Assembly: GCA_011365055.1 (NCBI GenBank)
Contig: RDOG01000001.1
Location: 416,945-480,944, forward strand
DNA from: Promethearchaeota archaeon
Lineage (GTDB): Archaea; Asgardarchaeota; Lokiarchaeia; Helarchaeales; RDOG01
Length of the DNA stretch: 64,000 nt
Direction: 5' to 3'
The position numbers and the translations under genes are program-made. The notes below the pieces were generated by a model that was not told the origin of the DNA, did no database searches, and saw only the letters and a list, made by a program, of their open reading frames with translations. Positions 20,149-29,142 of this stretch are shown here, piece by piece; the stretch's first letter is position 1; each line of letters opens with the position of its first letter.

Positions 20149-21348
20149 TTATTTTTTCTCCCAGATTGTAGCGGTTCCAATACCGCCTCCTCCACAGAGA
20201 GTCGCCATTCCAAATTTTAGATTTCTCCGTTCCATTTGATGAAGTAGTGTTACAATTAAACGTATCCCAGTACAACCAACGGGATGACCTAATCCAATTC
20301 CACTTCCAACCACATTTGTAGTATCTCTATTCAGTAATAATTGCTTTTCACAAGCTAGATATTGTGCAGCAAAAGCTTCATTAAGTTCGATAATTTCAAT
20401 GTCGGATAATGACATTTTTGTACGGTTTAATACTTGTTTGACTGCAGGTACCGGACTTTCACCCATATAATCTGGATCGCAGCCACCAATACCCCAATTA
20501 ACAAAAGTTCCCAATGGTTTTAAATTTAATTCTTCAGCTTTAGACTTTTTCATCAGTAATACTGCAGCAGCACCATCATTTATACCAGAAGCGTTTCCAG
20601 CTGTGACAGTTCCATCTTTTTTAAAAGCAGGCCTCAACCGTTCCAATTGTTCCATTGTTAAACCTGGTCTAAAATGCTCATCTTTATCAAAAATGATTGG
20701 ATCTTTCTTGCGTTGCGGAATAGAAATTGGGACAATTTCATTTTTAAACAAACCTTCTTTAGTAGCTTTCTCAGCATTATTATGGCTTCTTAAGGCGACT
20801 TCATCTTGTTCTTCTCTAGTAATTTTATATTTTTCAGCAAGGTTCTCAGCAGTCAAACCCATTATTATCTTCCCACCAGCATGAAGTCCGAGATTTAAAG
20901 AATCAACAAAAGTTCTATTTCCATAACCACATCCTCGTCGGGCTTCAAATACCTGAAAAGTCGTATTGGACATGCTCTCAACACCGCCTACAAGAATTAT
21001 GTTCATATCGGAATTTCCACGGAGTAGAAAAACCGAATCTATCAGCGCTTGCATCGCACTTGTACATACTTGATTTATCGTGGATGCACAAACAGTATTA
21101 GGTAATCCGGCATCTAAACATGCAACTCGTCCAACATTTAATTGATCACACCGTTCCATGCATGAGCCAAATTTCGCATAATCGATCATTTCGGATTTAA
21201 AATTATGATTAGTCTTTTCATCAACATCTTTTAAAATAGCTTTAATTACAAAGGATGCTAAATCTCGACCAGTAAACCCAGATAAAGTACCATTAAAACC
21301 ACCAATTGCTGTTCGCTTTGCAGATACAATTACAATTTCTTCACTCAT
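20149..21348 (-). CDS. Acetyl-CoA C-acetyltransferase (thiolase)
   Basis: A 399-residue thiolase of normal length. The nucleophilic cysteine is in INQVCTSAMQAL (about residue 91), and the second active-site set is NEAFAAQ, GHPVGCTG (general-base His) and the C-terminal CGGGGIGTA (second Cys). It condenses two acetyl-CoA to acetoacetyl-CoA or cleaves 3-ketoacyl-CoA. In archaea this feeds isoprenoid lipids or fatty-acid breakdown. No HMG-CoA synthase or DUF35 partner is next to it, so biosynthetic or degradative use cannot be settled. It is a single-gene unit with an ATG start. Confidence 0.92.
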   Translation of the reverse strand: MSEEIVIVSAKRTAIGGFNGTLSGFTGRDLASFVIKAILKDVDEKTNHNFKSEMIDYAKFGSCMERCDQLNVGRVACLDAGLPNTVCASTINQVCTSAMQALIDSVFLLRGNSDMNIILVGGVESMSNTTFQVFEARRGCGYGNRTFVDSLNLGLHAGGKIIMGLTAENLAEKYKITREEQDEVALRSHNNAEKATKEGLFKNEIVPISIPQRKKDPIIFDKDEHFRPGLTMEQLERLRPAFKKDGTVTAGNASGINDGAAAVLLMKKSKAEELNLKPLGTFVNWGIGGCDPDYMGESPVPAVKQVLNRTKMSLSDIEIIELNEAFAAQYLACEKQLLLNRDTTNVVGSGIGLGHPVGCTGIRLIVTLLHQMERRNLKFGMATLCGGGGIGTATIWEKK

Positions 21349-21443
21349 ATTTCATCATCTCATATAAATTTACAAAAACAAACAAGAATAAATAGATAAA
21401 AGTAACTTATCCATAAATGTAAATAATATTTTATCGAAAGCGA

Positions 21444-21965
21444 ATGGATCGTAAAAATATGAGTAGTAATAATGTTACTCCAAACGACATATATGGAAAG
21501 ATTTCAACGTGGTGTAAGGAAGAAGGCATTTTTGAGAGGAAGGTAAAGGATCCAAATCATGAATGGGTTATATTAGTTAAATTACCTAGCAATCTCCAAT
21601 TACAAATTGTACAACCAAATGATAAATTATTCATTGCAATTACTTGTCGTGTAAATATCGCCCCTCAGCATCTTAACGTTTTAAAAAAATCACCTGCAAA
21701 ATTTGCAAATTTTAGAGCGGAGAGTTTGGAATATATATGCATGCGACCACTTGATCTAGGTTTTGATCCGAAGGATAATAAATTCTTTAACATTGCTGAT
21801 AGAATTTTTCTTGATGGTTTAACGCAAAATTCTTTTTTCGGTTCAATTAGGGAAATAGTTCATGCATTTCAAAAAATTATCATCATTTTAAATAGAATTT
21901 GTGGGGAAGAAGATACGGGAAAAACGCCAGCAGCAACGGGAACTGTACCAGGGTTTTATGGTTGA
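21444..21965 (+). CDS. DUF2299-like archaeal protein
   Basis: A soluble 173-residue protein with an alternating strand-helix pattern: a helix (DIYGKISTWCKEEGIF), strands (WVILVKLPSNLQLQIVQP, KLFIAITCRVNI) and a long C-terminal helix. This layout, about 150 residues with LQIVQP and an acidic hydrophobic ending, resembles the archaeal DUF2299 family, which is distantly like secretion-chaperone folds; I make this assignment from memory of the pattern. The tail after residue 155 is Gly/Thr/Ala-rich. Divergent from the thiolase. Confidence 0.6.
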   Translation: MDRKNMSSNNVTPNDIYGKISTWCKEEGIFERKVKDPNHEWVILVKLPSNLQLQIVQPNDKLFIAITCRVNIAPQHLNVLKKSPAKFANFRAESLEYICMRPLDLGFDPKDNKFFNIADRIFLDGLTQNSFFGSIREIVHAFQKIIIILNRICGEEDTGKTPAATGTVPGFYG

Positions 21966-22103
21966 AAAATTAATTTCTCCTTTTTTTGTATTTTTAATCA
22001 AATCTTTATGAAGGAAAATATTTATACAAAAATTAATTTTTAGTATTTGAAGATAGTCAGAATCAGATCTTGGATGAATTCCAATTAGAGATGAAGAAGA
22101 AGA

Positions 22104-22988
22104 ATGATTGACCCTTGGTTTATATTTTCCATTATATTGATAATTGCTTCTGCAGCGATCACTTATTATTTCATTCATAGATTATACACTCAACGATGGA
22201 AGAAAATCCATTTTCCAGATAAAATAGAACGAATAAAAGTAAAAATTAATATCCCAAGAAGGAACTCTTCCTTAGAGGGAGAAATTTATCGACTCAAGGA
22301 AGTAGATTACATAGAAAATCCAGCACCCACCATTATTATTTGTCATGGTTATCATTCATCTCATGAACGCATGGATTGGGTAGCAGTCCCACTTGCATTA
22401 CAAGGTTATAGTGTTCTTGCATATGATCATTTTGGACATGGTGTAAATAGAGCTAGAAGTAATCATCCTAGAATGATTGCAGAAATCATCAAGGATTTCA
22501 CAGATATTTTAAATTTTGTTGAAAGTAGAGATGACTTGGATAATTACAGAATTGCTGTAATTGGATTCTCCATGGGAGGTCTTGTAGCTTTGACAACGGG
22601 ATATACAGATCCGCGCGTGAGAGTAATCATTGCTAATTGTGCGCCTCATGACTTATCTCAAGTTTATACCAGCTTTAGTTTTTATAATAAATTCATATTT
22701 CGTGTCTTTTATCATTTAACAAAAAATAATTATGATGATGCAGAATACGTCCAAGAGATAAGTCCAAAATACTACGTTTATAAGCATCGATATGCAGGAA
22801 AAAGAATTTTTCTCACACACTGTAAAGATGATTCAACGGTTAGAATAGATCAATTTAACAAAAACAAAGCTCTTTTAAAATTAAAAGATGAAGATACAAT
22901 GGTCTTTAATACTGGAGGTCATTCTTATTATAATACAGAAACTTTATTGATGAGTCAAGTTCTTAAATGGTTAAAACAAAATTTTTAA
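22104..22988 (+). CDS. Membrane-anchored alpha/beta hydrolase
   Basis: The 294-residue protein starts with one membrane helix (residues 3-26) and then an alpha/beta-hydrolase domain: oxyanion-hole region ICHGYHSSHE, nucleophile elbow GFSMGG, acid in CKDDSTVRI and histidine in GGHSYYN, so the catalytic triad is complete. The family includes esterases, lipases and peptidases; the substrate cannot be predicted. It is followed within 22 bases by a small gene and then a PHP-domain gene on the same strand, a likely operon. Confidence 0.85.
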   Translation: MIDPWFIFSIILIIASAAITYYFIHRLYTQRWKKIHFPDKIERIKVKINIPRRNSSLEGEIYRLKEVDYIENPAPTIIICHGYHSSHERMDWVAVPLALQGYSVLAYDHFGHGVNRARSNHPRMIAEIIKDFTDILNFVESRDDLDNYRIAVIGFSMGGLVALTTGYTDPRVRVIIANCAPHDLSQVYTSFSFYNKFIFRVFYHLTKNNYDDAEYVQEISPKYYVYKHRYAGKRIFLTHCKDDSTVRIDQFNKNKALLKLKDEDTMVFNTGGHSYYNTETLLMSQVLKWLKQNF

Positions 22989-23010
22989 TTTGATTTTAAA
23001 AGGGATTAAG

Positions 23011-23226
23011 ATGACTGATTTAACGGAAGATGAGAAATTTTTATTAAAGATATTAAAAGATAATGGTGGTACAATGGGTTATAAAGAATTAAATAACATC
23101 TGTGGAGAACATTTTGAAGGCGTGAGATTAATACTCAAAAAATTAAAGGGATTAAATTTTGTAAATTATGAAGGCATGATGCCAATGTTTGATTCTATTA
23201 TAACTCTTTCAAATCCTGATTTCTGA
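23011..23226 (+). CDS. Small winged-helix-like protein, 71 aa
   Basis: Starting at ATG 23011 (AGGG six bases upstream), the product is 71 residues with the helix-helix-helix-wing order of a small winged helix: EDEKFLLKILKDNGG, YKELNNICG, FEGVRLILKKLKGLNFV and a short strand region ending TLSNPDF. Such proteins bind DNA or act as adapters. The frame is open seven codons further upstream, but those residues are not helical and have no binding site. It sits between the hydrolase and the PHP gene. Confidence 0.6.
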   Translation: MTDLTEDEKFLLKILKDNGGTMGYKELNNICGEHFEGVRLILKKLKGLNFVNYEGMMPMFDSIITLSNPDF

Positions 23227-23245
23227 TTATAATTGAGGCTTTTTT

Positions 23246-23923
23246 TTGTTTGATTTCCATCTACACTCAATTTATTCTGATGGTGATGAAGATATCGCTA
23301 CTATATTGAGAACTGCATTACGGAGAGGGCTCAAAGCTATTGCGATAACTGATCATGCTGATGCTCAAGGTAAATTCATGTACCTGAGGACAGTCGAAGA
23401 ACCAAAGCCACTTTCCGCATATATTAATGAAATTAAACAAGTTAGAAAGGATTCACCAATTCCAATTTATATAGGATTAGAAATTTGTGAGTTTTCATCT
23501 AATTACGAAGAAAATATTCCAATACTTTTTAACTCACTCGACTTTATCCTTGTCGAGACTTTTGCGGTACAAAATCCAAGTGCAAATAGATTTAATCCCT
23601 TAAAAGAAGCAATAAAGTTAAAAGAAATATTTAGTATTCCAATTGGACTTGCACACCCAAACATTGATTATATCGTGGTGAATATTGATGAAATTGAAAA
23701 AAATAATATTTTTCTAGAATTAAATTCAGACAAACTCTTTAGAGATCCTATTGGAAAGGATAATACCATTAAAAAATTGAAGGATGCGATAGAATTACAC
23801 CCTAATATTAAACTATCCGTAGGTTCCGATGCACATATCATGTTCACTATTGGTGCAATTAAAGATGTCATGGATTTTATTGTAGCAAATGATTTTATGG
23901 ATAAAATCATTTTTAATGACTAA
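23246..23923 (+). CDS. PHP-domain phosphoesterase
   Basis: A 225-residue PHP protein. The first metal motif FDFHLHSIYSDG is at the very N-terminus, followed by ITDHAD (about residues 33-38), GLEIC with its metal-binding Glu, an AHP motif (about 137) and GSDAH (about 193). The set corresponds to a trinuclear metal site as in histidinol phosphatase and YcdX-like enzymes. Start is TTG at 23246, eight bases after TGAGG; no ATG in frame could keep the first motif. The substrate is unknown. Confidence 0.83.
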   Translation: MFDFHLHSIYSDGDEDIATILRTALRRGLKAIAITDHADAQGKFMYLRTVEEPKPLSAYINEIKQVRKDSPIPIYIGLEICEFSSNYEENIPILFNSLDFILVETFAVQNPSANRFNPLKEAIKLKEIFSIPIGLAHPNIDYIVVNIDEIEKNNIFLELNSDKLFRDPIGKDNTIKKLKDAIELHPNIKLSVGSDAHIMFTIGAIKDVMDFIVANDFMDKIIFND

Positions 23924-24007
23924 ATATTAATAATGCGATTAATTTTAGATTATTAAAGAAATTTTTTTTATTTTTGAAGTCTTTCAGATTAAATCGTGTA
24001 ATGAAAA

Positions 24008-25453
24008 ATGGAATTTAAAGAGATAGTCAGCAATCTTCCTGATAAGCCAGGCTGTTACTTGTTTAAAGATAAAAGTGGAGAAATAATTTATATAGGAAAA
24101 GCTATTTCCTTAAAAAAAAGAGTTTCGTCCTATTTTCAAAAAAGTTTGAATTTTGATTCTTCACCTAAAACCGAATTATTGGTTAATGACATTTCAGATA
24201 TTGAATATATTATTACAGATTCTGAATTTGAAGCTTTATTGAAAGAATATGAATTAATTAAGAATTATCGTCCCAAATATAATAGAATGTACAAGGATGA
24301 TAAATCATATCCTTATCTTCATATTACAGATAATGAAGAATATCCAAGGATTCTAGTTGAAAGATTATTTAAAGATGAAATAAAAGAAGAAGGCGCGTAT
24401 ATCGGTCCATTTTTGGTAAGAAAAAATTTAGATATTGCATTGGATACCATCGCAAAAATTTTTCCATTTTGTAATTGTAAGAAGCCTTGTAAACAACAAA
24501 AACGAGCTTGTCTTAGATTTCAATATAAAAAGTGTCCAGGACCTTGTGTTGGAGCTATCTCCAAAGAAAATTACAGGGAACAAATTGAAAATATTAGACT
24601 ATTTTTAGAAGGTCATAAAGAGGAATTGTTAAAAAAATTACTCGAACAAATGACAACAGCATCTAAAAATTTAGATTTTGAGAAAGCAGCAAAAATTAGA
24701 GATCAAATTCAAGGGATTGAAAAAACGATTAAAAATATTCACTTTACTTCAGAACCCGAAGTTGAATCCGTTCAAAGTGTTACTGAATTACAAAAGGCTC
24801 TTAAATTACCTAAACCACCTTTAAGAATTGCAGGATTTGATATTGGGGGAAGTGATACTGGAATTTCTTCAGGTTCTTTAGTGATTTTCGAAAATGGAAT
24901 ACCTAAAAAGGAAGAATATAGGAGATTTAAAATTCGCACCGTAGGTCCAAATGATTATTCGATGATGCAAGAGTTGATTGAAAGAAGATATTCTAGAATT
25001 TTAAAGGAAAATGAAAAACTTCCAGATCTTATCCTAATTGATGGAGGTTTGGGTCAAGTTAATGCAGCTTATGAGATATTAACAAAATTGAACATTCAGA
25101 ATCAACCAATAATTGGCATTGCAAAAAAAGAAGAATTGATATTTAAGCCAAAGGAATCTAAACCCATAAAGTTATCGCGAAATTCCAAAGCCTTATGGCT
25201 ATTGCAAAGAATAAGAGATGAGGCTCATCGGTTTGCTATTGCCTATCATAAAAAATTAAGAAGCAAATCAACTTTAACTTCAATTTTAGATAATATTCCA
25301 GGAATTGGAGAGAAAAGGAGAAATGCATTGTTGGAACATTTTGGCTCTATCAACAAGATTAAAAATGCTTCAATTGAAGAATTACAAGAAGTTAAATTTA
25401 TTAGTAGAAACATTGCTGAAAATATAAAAACTTATTTTAAAGAGAACAAATAG
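24008..25453 (+). CDS. uvrC: Short UvrC-type excinuclease subunit
   Basis: A 481-residue UvrC: GIY-YIG nuclease (residues about 11-90, PGCYLFKD ... IIYIGKA), a cysteine cluster (CNCKKPCKQQKRAC) near 158-171, a UVR helix pair (208-242), the RNase-H-like C-terminal nuclease (FDIGG near 279, LILIDGG near 344, HRFAIAYH near 410) and a helix-hairpin-helix pair (PGIGEKRR). Bacterial UvrC is about 600 residues; here the roughly 110-residue segment between the UVR motif and the C-terminal nuclease is missing. No uvrA or uvrB is nearby. Nucleotide excision repair, by family. Confidence 0.9.
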   Translation: MEFKEIVSNLPDKPGCYLFKDKSGEIIYIGKAISLKKRVSSYFQKSLNFDSSPKTELLVNDISDIEYIITDSEFEALLKEYELIKNYRPKYNRMYKDDKSYPYLHITDNEEYPRILVERLFKDEIKEEGAYIGPFLVRKNLDIALDTIAKIFPFCNCKKPCKQQKRACLRFQYKKCPGPCVGAISKENYREQIENIRLFLEGHKEELLKKLLEQMTTASKNLDFEKAAKIRDQIQGIEKTIKNIHFTSEPEVESVQSVTELQKALKLPKPPLRIAGFDIGGSDTGISSGSLVIFENGIPKKEEYRRFKIRTVGPNDYSMMQELIERRYSRILKENEKLPDLILIDGGLGQVNAAYEILTKLNIQNQPIIGIAKKEELIFKPKESKPIKLSRNSKALWLLQRIRDEAHRFAIAYHKKLRSKSTLTSILDNIPGIGEKRRNALLEHFGSINKIKNASIEELQEVKFISRNIAENIKTYFKENK

Positions 25454-25459
25454 ATTTTG

Positions 25460-26200
25460 ATGAATATGATTAAAGCAATTGCTTTCGATTTACAATTTAC
25501 ATTAGTTTCCCTGAAAGATTTTTCATTACAAAATTGGTTTAAGATTTTTGATGAAGGATTTAAGGATATTATTCCTTTTCTTTATAAAAAGGGGTTTGAA
25601 TTTGATGAAAAAAAACTCTATAGTACCTTACGAAGAAAACGAAATAAATATTTTGCTCAAACCATTACCGATGATCAAAGATATTATACTGAGGAAATAT
25701 TAAACGAAACATTTTCAAAATTAAACATAAATTTAACACCAAGTGATTTTGATCGATGCATACACATCTATCATGATAAAGAAACTAGAGCTTGGAAACC
25801 AGATAAAAAATTATCTATTCCTTTACAAGATATCATCCAAAATTTATCAAAAAAATATAAACTTGCAATTATAACAAATGCTATTCAATATGTTACAGAT
25901 GAAATATTACGTATTCAAGGAATTAGAGATTATTTTGATTTGATTATCGCTGATGCACGTAAACCAAGATTACCAAGTTTTCAGCAATTTCAAGAAAAAA
26001 TGAACGCAAATCCGAATGAACTAGTAATGGTAGGTGATGATATTAGAGCAGATATAGAGCCAGCAATATTTTTAGGAATGAACACAATACACTTACACAG
26101 AGGATACGAATATAGACATGATGATATTAATCAACGTATAAGCCCAAGTAAAAAAATAACGAGGCTTGACCAGATTTTTGAAGCAATTTTGGATTTATAA
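25460..26200 (+). CDS. HAD-superfamily hydrolase, atypical first motif
   Basis: A HAD-like protein of about 246 residues directly after uvrC. Motif I reads FDLQFTLV: the nucleophile Asp is present, but the second Asp of DxD(G/F)T is Gln. Motif II is IITNA, motif III Lys is in ARKPRLPS, and motif IV is VGDDIRADI. The cap is helical (about residues 15-100). Changes at the second Asp occur in HAD phosphonatases and dehalogenases, so phosphatase activity should not be assumed. Starts at TTG 25457, ATG 25460 and ATG 25466 are all possible. Confidence 0.8.
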   Translation: MNMIKAIAFDLQFTLVSLKDFSLQNWFKIFDEGFKDIIPFLYKKGFEFDEKKLYSTLRRKRNKYFAQTITDDQRYYTEEILNETFSKLNINLTPSDFDRCIHIYHDKETRAWKPDKKLSIPLQDIIQNLSKKYKLAIITNAIQYVTDEILRIQGIRDYFDLIIADARKPRLPSFQQFQEKMNANPNELVMVGDDIRADIEPAIFLGMNTIHLHRGYEYRHDDINQRISPSKKITRLDQIFEAILDL

Positions 26201-26204
26201 AGAA

Positions 26205-26624
26205 TTACATATCATTATATTCATATTTTACTAATTTAATTCCAAGAAAAATTAAATAGATAATTTCAATGGGAATATGAAAGAAAATTACGAAATATAA
26301 AGCTAAATCGTTCAATTGAAAAATAAATACATTAAAAGAGGCAAGTCCTATAATTATTATACCTGGAATCCCTATAAATCTAAATTTTTCATTAAAATCC
26401 TTATTGATTTCTTTATCAAGCTTTAAAACAAAAATAATAAAAATCAGAATTCCACCCATTATTACAAAAATTACTAAGCTAATTATTAAAATTAAATAAA
26501 TTAAAAAAATATCAAATTTGAAAAAAATAAAAAGCAGTTCAAGTATATCAATCAAAATAAATCCAATGATAAATTCAATAAAATAATTTAATTTTAAAAT
26601 TCTTAATTTTTCATATTGGTCCAT
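26205..26624 (-). CDS. Four-helix membrane protein, unknown
   Basis: A 139-residue hydrophobic protein with four predicted membrane helices (near residues 12-34, 38-68, 84-106 and 110-131) and almost no extramembrane parts. Its start overlaps the end of the following membrane gene on the same strand by 14 bases, so the two are probably cotranslated. No family is recognised. Confidence 0.65.
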   Translation of the reverse strand: MDQYEKLRILKLNYFIEFIIGFILIDILELLFIFFKFDIFLIYLILIISLVIFVIMGGILIFIIFVLKLDKEINKDFNEKFRFIGIPGIIIIGLASFNVFIFQLNDLALYFVIFFHIPIEIIYLIFLGIKLVKYEYNDM

Positions 26625-27609
26625 TCATATCCCTTAAAATAACTTTGTATTTAATTATTTTTATCATCCCGAATACACCCGTGTCTTTATATTTCTCAAT
26701 TATTCCTAATAATTGTTTTGGAGAATAATTAATTGGCATGTAACCAAATTCTTTTCCAAACTTAGAGAGATCAAGTTCCTTCTTCCACTTTAGCCAATGC
26801 TCTAGAATTAAAGCAGCTTTTCTATGATGAAGACTTTGCACGGCATGATACGTAATAATGAAAGCACCAAGAGCAAAAGTTGCTATAAATAGATAATAAG
26901 TAAAGAGAACCAATATTTTATAAACTAGGAACCAAAGAAATGAAAGCGCAATTAATGCAATTCCATAAATATTTATATGAACTCCATTAAGATCTATGAC
27001 ATTTGGACTTCGTATCTTTTTATATAACGTGGCCTTATCAATTTTTAGAACGGGACACTTCAGCAAAATATTTTTATCCAATATAAAATTAGGATCTAAA
27101 TATTCAGCTCTGATTCCTCTTTGAATTGCTCTTTTTATTCGATATAATGGAATTTTCGTCCTAATGGTTTGTAAATCAAGTTGATCGAAAGATTCTTCTA
27201 TCTTAACCATCCCGAAGATAATAATTTTGTCAATTTCATGGCGATAATATAAAAGTAAAGAGGAGATAGCGAAATTTGTAACGCATAAGATAATTAAAAT
27301 GAAATAAACAAAATATTGAGTGTAAAAAAGTTGGATTATAATGTCATAAAGGAAAAAAATATTCCCAAGTAGATTAAACCAGAAGCCATAAGAACTCAAA
27401 TGGCTTTGTTCGTCAAGAATTACGAATGTAACAAAAATTATTGAAGAACTTATCAATAATAAAAATCCTAACCAACCAAGAAATAATATTAAATTGAATT
27501 GAATGATGGATAATAAAATTATTACTATTATTGATATTGTTGAGTGAAAAATTACTAATATTGGATTAGTAAAGGTTTTTTTAAAATTAATTTCTTGCAA
27601 AATTATCAA
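26611..27609 (-). CDS. Polytopic membrane protein with cytosolic insert
   Basis: A 332-residue protein with four helices in the first 125 residues, a soluble stretch of about 80 residues (130-205, containing IRTKIPLYRIKRAIQRG and a short PVLKIDKATLYKKI), two more helices (about 208-258) and a C-terminal soluble end with HHRKAAL. The start is TTG at 27609. It forms a two-gene unit with the overlapping small membrane gene downstream. Function unknown. Confidence 0.65.
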   Translation of the reverse strand: MIILQEINFKKTFTNPILVIFHSTISIIVIILLSIIQFNLILFLGWLGFLLLISSSIIFVTFVILDEQSHLSSYGFWFNLLGNIFFLYDIIIQLFYTQYFVYFILIILCVTNFAISSLLLYYRHEIDKIIIFGMVKIEESFDQLDLQTIRTKIPLYRIKRAIQRGIRAEYLDPNFILDKNILLKCPVLKIDKATLYKKIRSPNVIDLNGVHINIYGIALIALSFLWFLVYKILVLFTYYLFIATFALGAFIITYHAVQSLHHRKAALILEHWLKWKKELDLSKFGKEFGYMPINYSPKQLLGIIEKYKDTGVFGMIKIIKYKVILRDMNGPI

Positions 27610-27701
27610 TTTAGCTCTCGATTTTTTGTAAAAATTACATTCATTCGTACAACTTATTGTCAGAATGAAAACATAAATATATTATTCTAGCATTATTATT
27701 C

Positions 27702-27848
27702 CGATGGTTTGTCCATCGAGGTAAAAAATCAATGAGAAATTTGATAACAATTCCCACAAGATTGGTGGTAACATGGGGCAACAGTAGCTCATGCACTGCA
27801 TGTAAAGCAAATACATCTATTTATTACCCTATGTGATACGCTCGATGG
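27702..27848 (+). ncRNA. Candidate riboswitch-like leader of the cation transporter
   Basis: In the gap before the MgtE-like gene the sequence CCATCG (27713-27718) can pair with CGATGG just upstream (27702-27707, five-base loop) or, extended to CCATCGAG, with CTCGATGG at 27841-27848. The two stems exclude each other. The long-range stem encloses a second stem ACATGGGG (27771-27778) with CCCTATGT (27828-27835, one G-U), which itself encloses CATGC-ACT-GCATG. Nested helices plus a competing hairpin in the leader of an ion transporter are what a metal-sensing switch would look like. No Rfam class is recognised by eye. Confidence 0.5.
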
Positions 27849-27925
27849 AATAATTATTAATAGTCAGTTATTAATTCCCATAAAATTTTTCTTTATTTCA
27901 ATTTTCTTAAAGGAGGTCAAATCAG

Positions 27926-29137
27926 ATGCCTATTAAAAAGACCTCCTTTTCAGAACACTTTCGTCAGAGTCTAATAGCATTAATATTAGTGCCATTTGGA
28001 TTAATTGCAGGAATTTTTATTTCCACCTTAAATCCTATATTATCATCGGTTCCATGGATTTTTATTGTTTTTCAGCCTTTCTTAAGTAATATAGGAAATC
28101 TCGGAGGAATATATTGCGGAAATCTAAGCACTTCACTCCACTTAGGTTTAATAGAACCAAGGATTTTAAATAATACGAAAGTCTTTAAGTCCATGGTCTC
28201 AAGTATAATAACTTTATTTTTGATAAATGGATTATTTATCGGATTCTTTGGATATTTCTTAGGGATAATTTTGGGTTTAATCAAAAATATCTCAATTCTT
28301 TCATTTTTCTTCTTAACAAGTTTAACTAATTTTGCATCATGTTGTTTTATGATTCCTACTTCGTTTTTTATCAGCGTATTAGGTATTAAAAGGGGATTTG
28401 ATCCTGATGTAATATTATACCCAATTACCGCTACTTTGAATGATATTTTTATAGCTTTCATTTTTGTTGCTAACGTTAATTTATTTCTTATTATTCAAAT
28501 TCCAATAAGAGAAATATTAGGTTTAATTTTTCTTATGATTACGATTGCACTTATCGGATTTTTGTTATTTTTTAATCGAAATAGTAAAAAATACAACCAA
28601 ATATTCAGAGAATCAGTATTTGTTATCATAACATTAGCATTCTTGGATAATGTCACGGGTTCAATATTATCAGGACTTGAAAATAGTTTTAAAATTCTAC
28701 CAGCCTTACTAGTAGTATATCCTGTTTTAAATAGCACTAGCGGGGCACAAGCTTCAATGGTTGCTTCTCAATTAAGTTCTGATTTTCCACTCGGTATTGT
28801 AGAACCAAAGCTATCGTTATATAAAAGGAAAAATTATAGAAACTTTTTATTTGCAGCAATTATTAATGGATCAATTATTTGCACCATTTGCGCTTTATTA
28901 GGATTTATGTTTGCTGATTTTTTTGGTATTAATCTTTTAATTTTTAATTTTATTTTAATTATTATTTTAGTTAATCTCTGTACATTTGGGATTTTACAAT
29001 TTTTGGCGGTCTCAATCGCCATCCTTATTTATACAAGAGGTTTAGATCCAGATAATTTTGGAAATCCAATATTAACGTCAATCTCGGATTTGACTTCTAT
29101 TTTATTTCTTAGCTTGTTTATAATAGTTCTGATTTAA
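27926..29137 (+). CDS. MgtE/SLC41-like divalent cation transporter
   Basis: The 403-residue membrane protein has about ten helices in two homologous halves. Each half carries the family signature: SNIGNLGGIYCGNLSTSLHLGLIEP-like sequence near residue 55 and NSTSGAQASMVASQLSSDFPLG near 272, with the acidic and polar residues that line the cation path in MgtE/SLC41 proteins. It lacks the cytosolic N- and CBS domains of bacterial MgtE. A strong AAAGGAGGTC lies 12 bases before the ATG. It is predicted to carry Mg2+ or a similar ion, and follows a structured leader. Confidence 0.85.
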   Translation: MPIKKTSFSEHFRQSLIALILVPFGLIAGIFISTLNPILSSVPWIFIVFQPFLSNIGNLGGIYCGNLSTSLHLGLIEPRILNNTKVFKSMVSSIITLFLINGLFIGFFGYFLGIILGLIKNISILSFFFLTSLTNFASCCFMIPTSFFISVLGIKRGFDPDVILYPITATLNDIFIAFIFVANVNLFLIIQIPIREILGLIFLMITIALIGFLLFFNRNSKKYNQIFRESVFVIITLAFLDNVTGSILSGLENSFKILPALLVVYPVLNSTSGAQASMVASQLSSDFPLGIVEPKLSLYKRKNYRNFLFAAIINGSIICTICALLGFMFADFFGINLLIFNFILIIILVNLCTFGILQFLAVSIAILIYTRGLDPDNFGNPILTSISDLTSILFLSLFIIVLI

Positions 29138-29142
29138 AAAAA

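Noticed and set aside
27702..27848. Reading the structured leader as a tRNA, 5S rRNA or known M-box
   Set aside because: No TPsiC-arm sequence, no 5S core sequences and no M-box consensus are present; only the helices support it, so it is listed as a new candidate.
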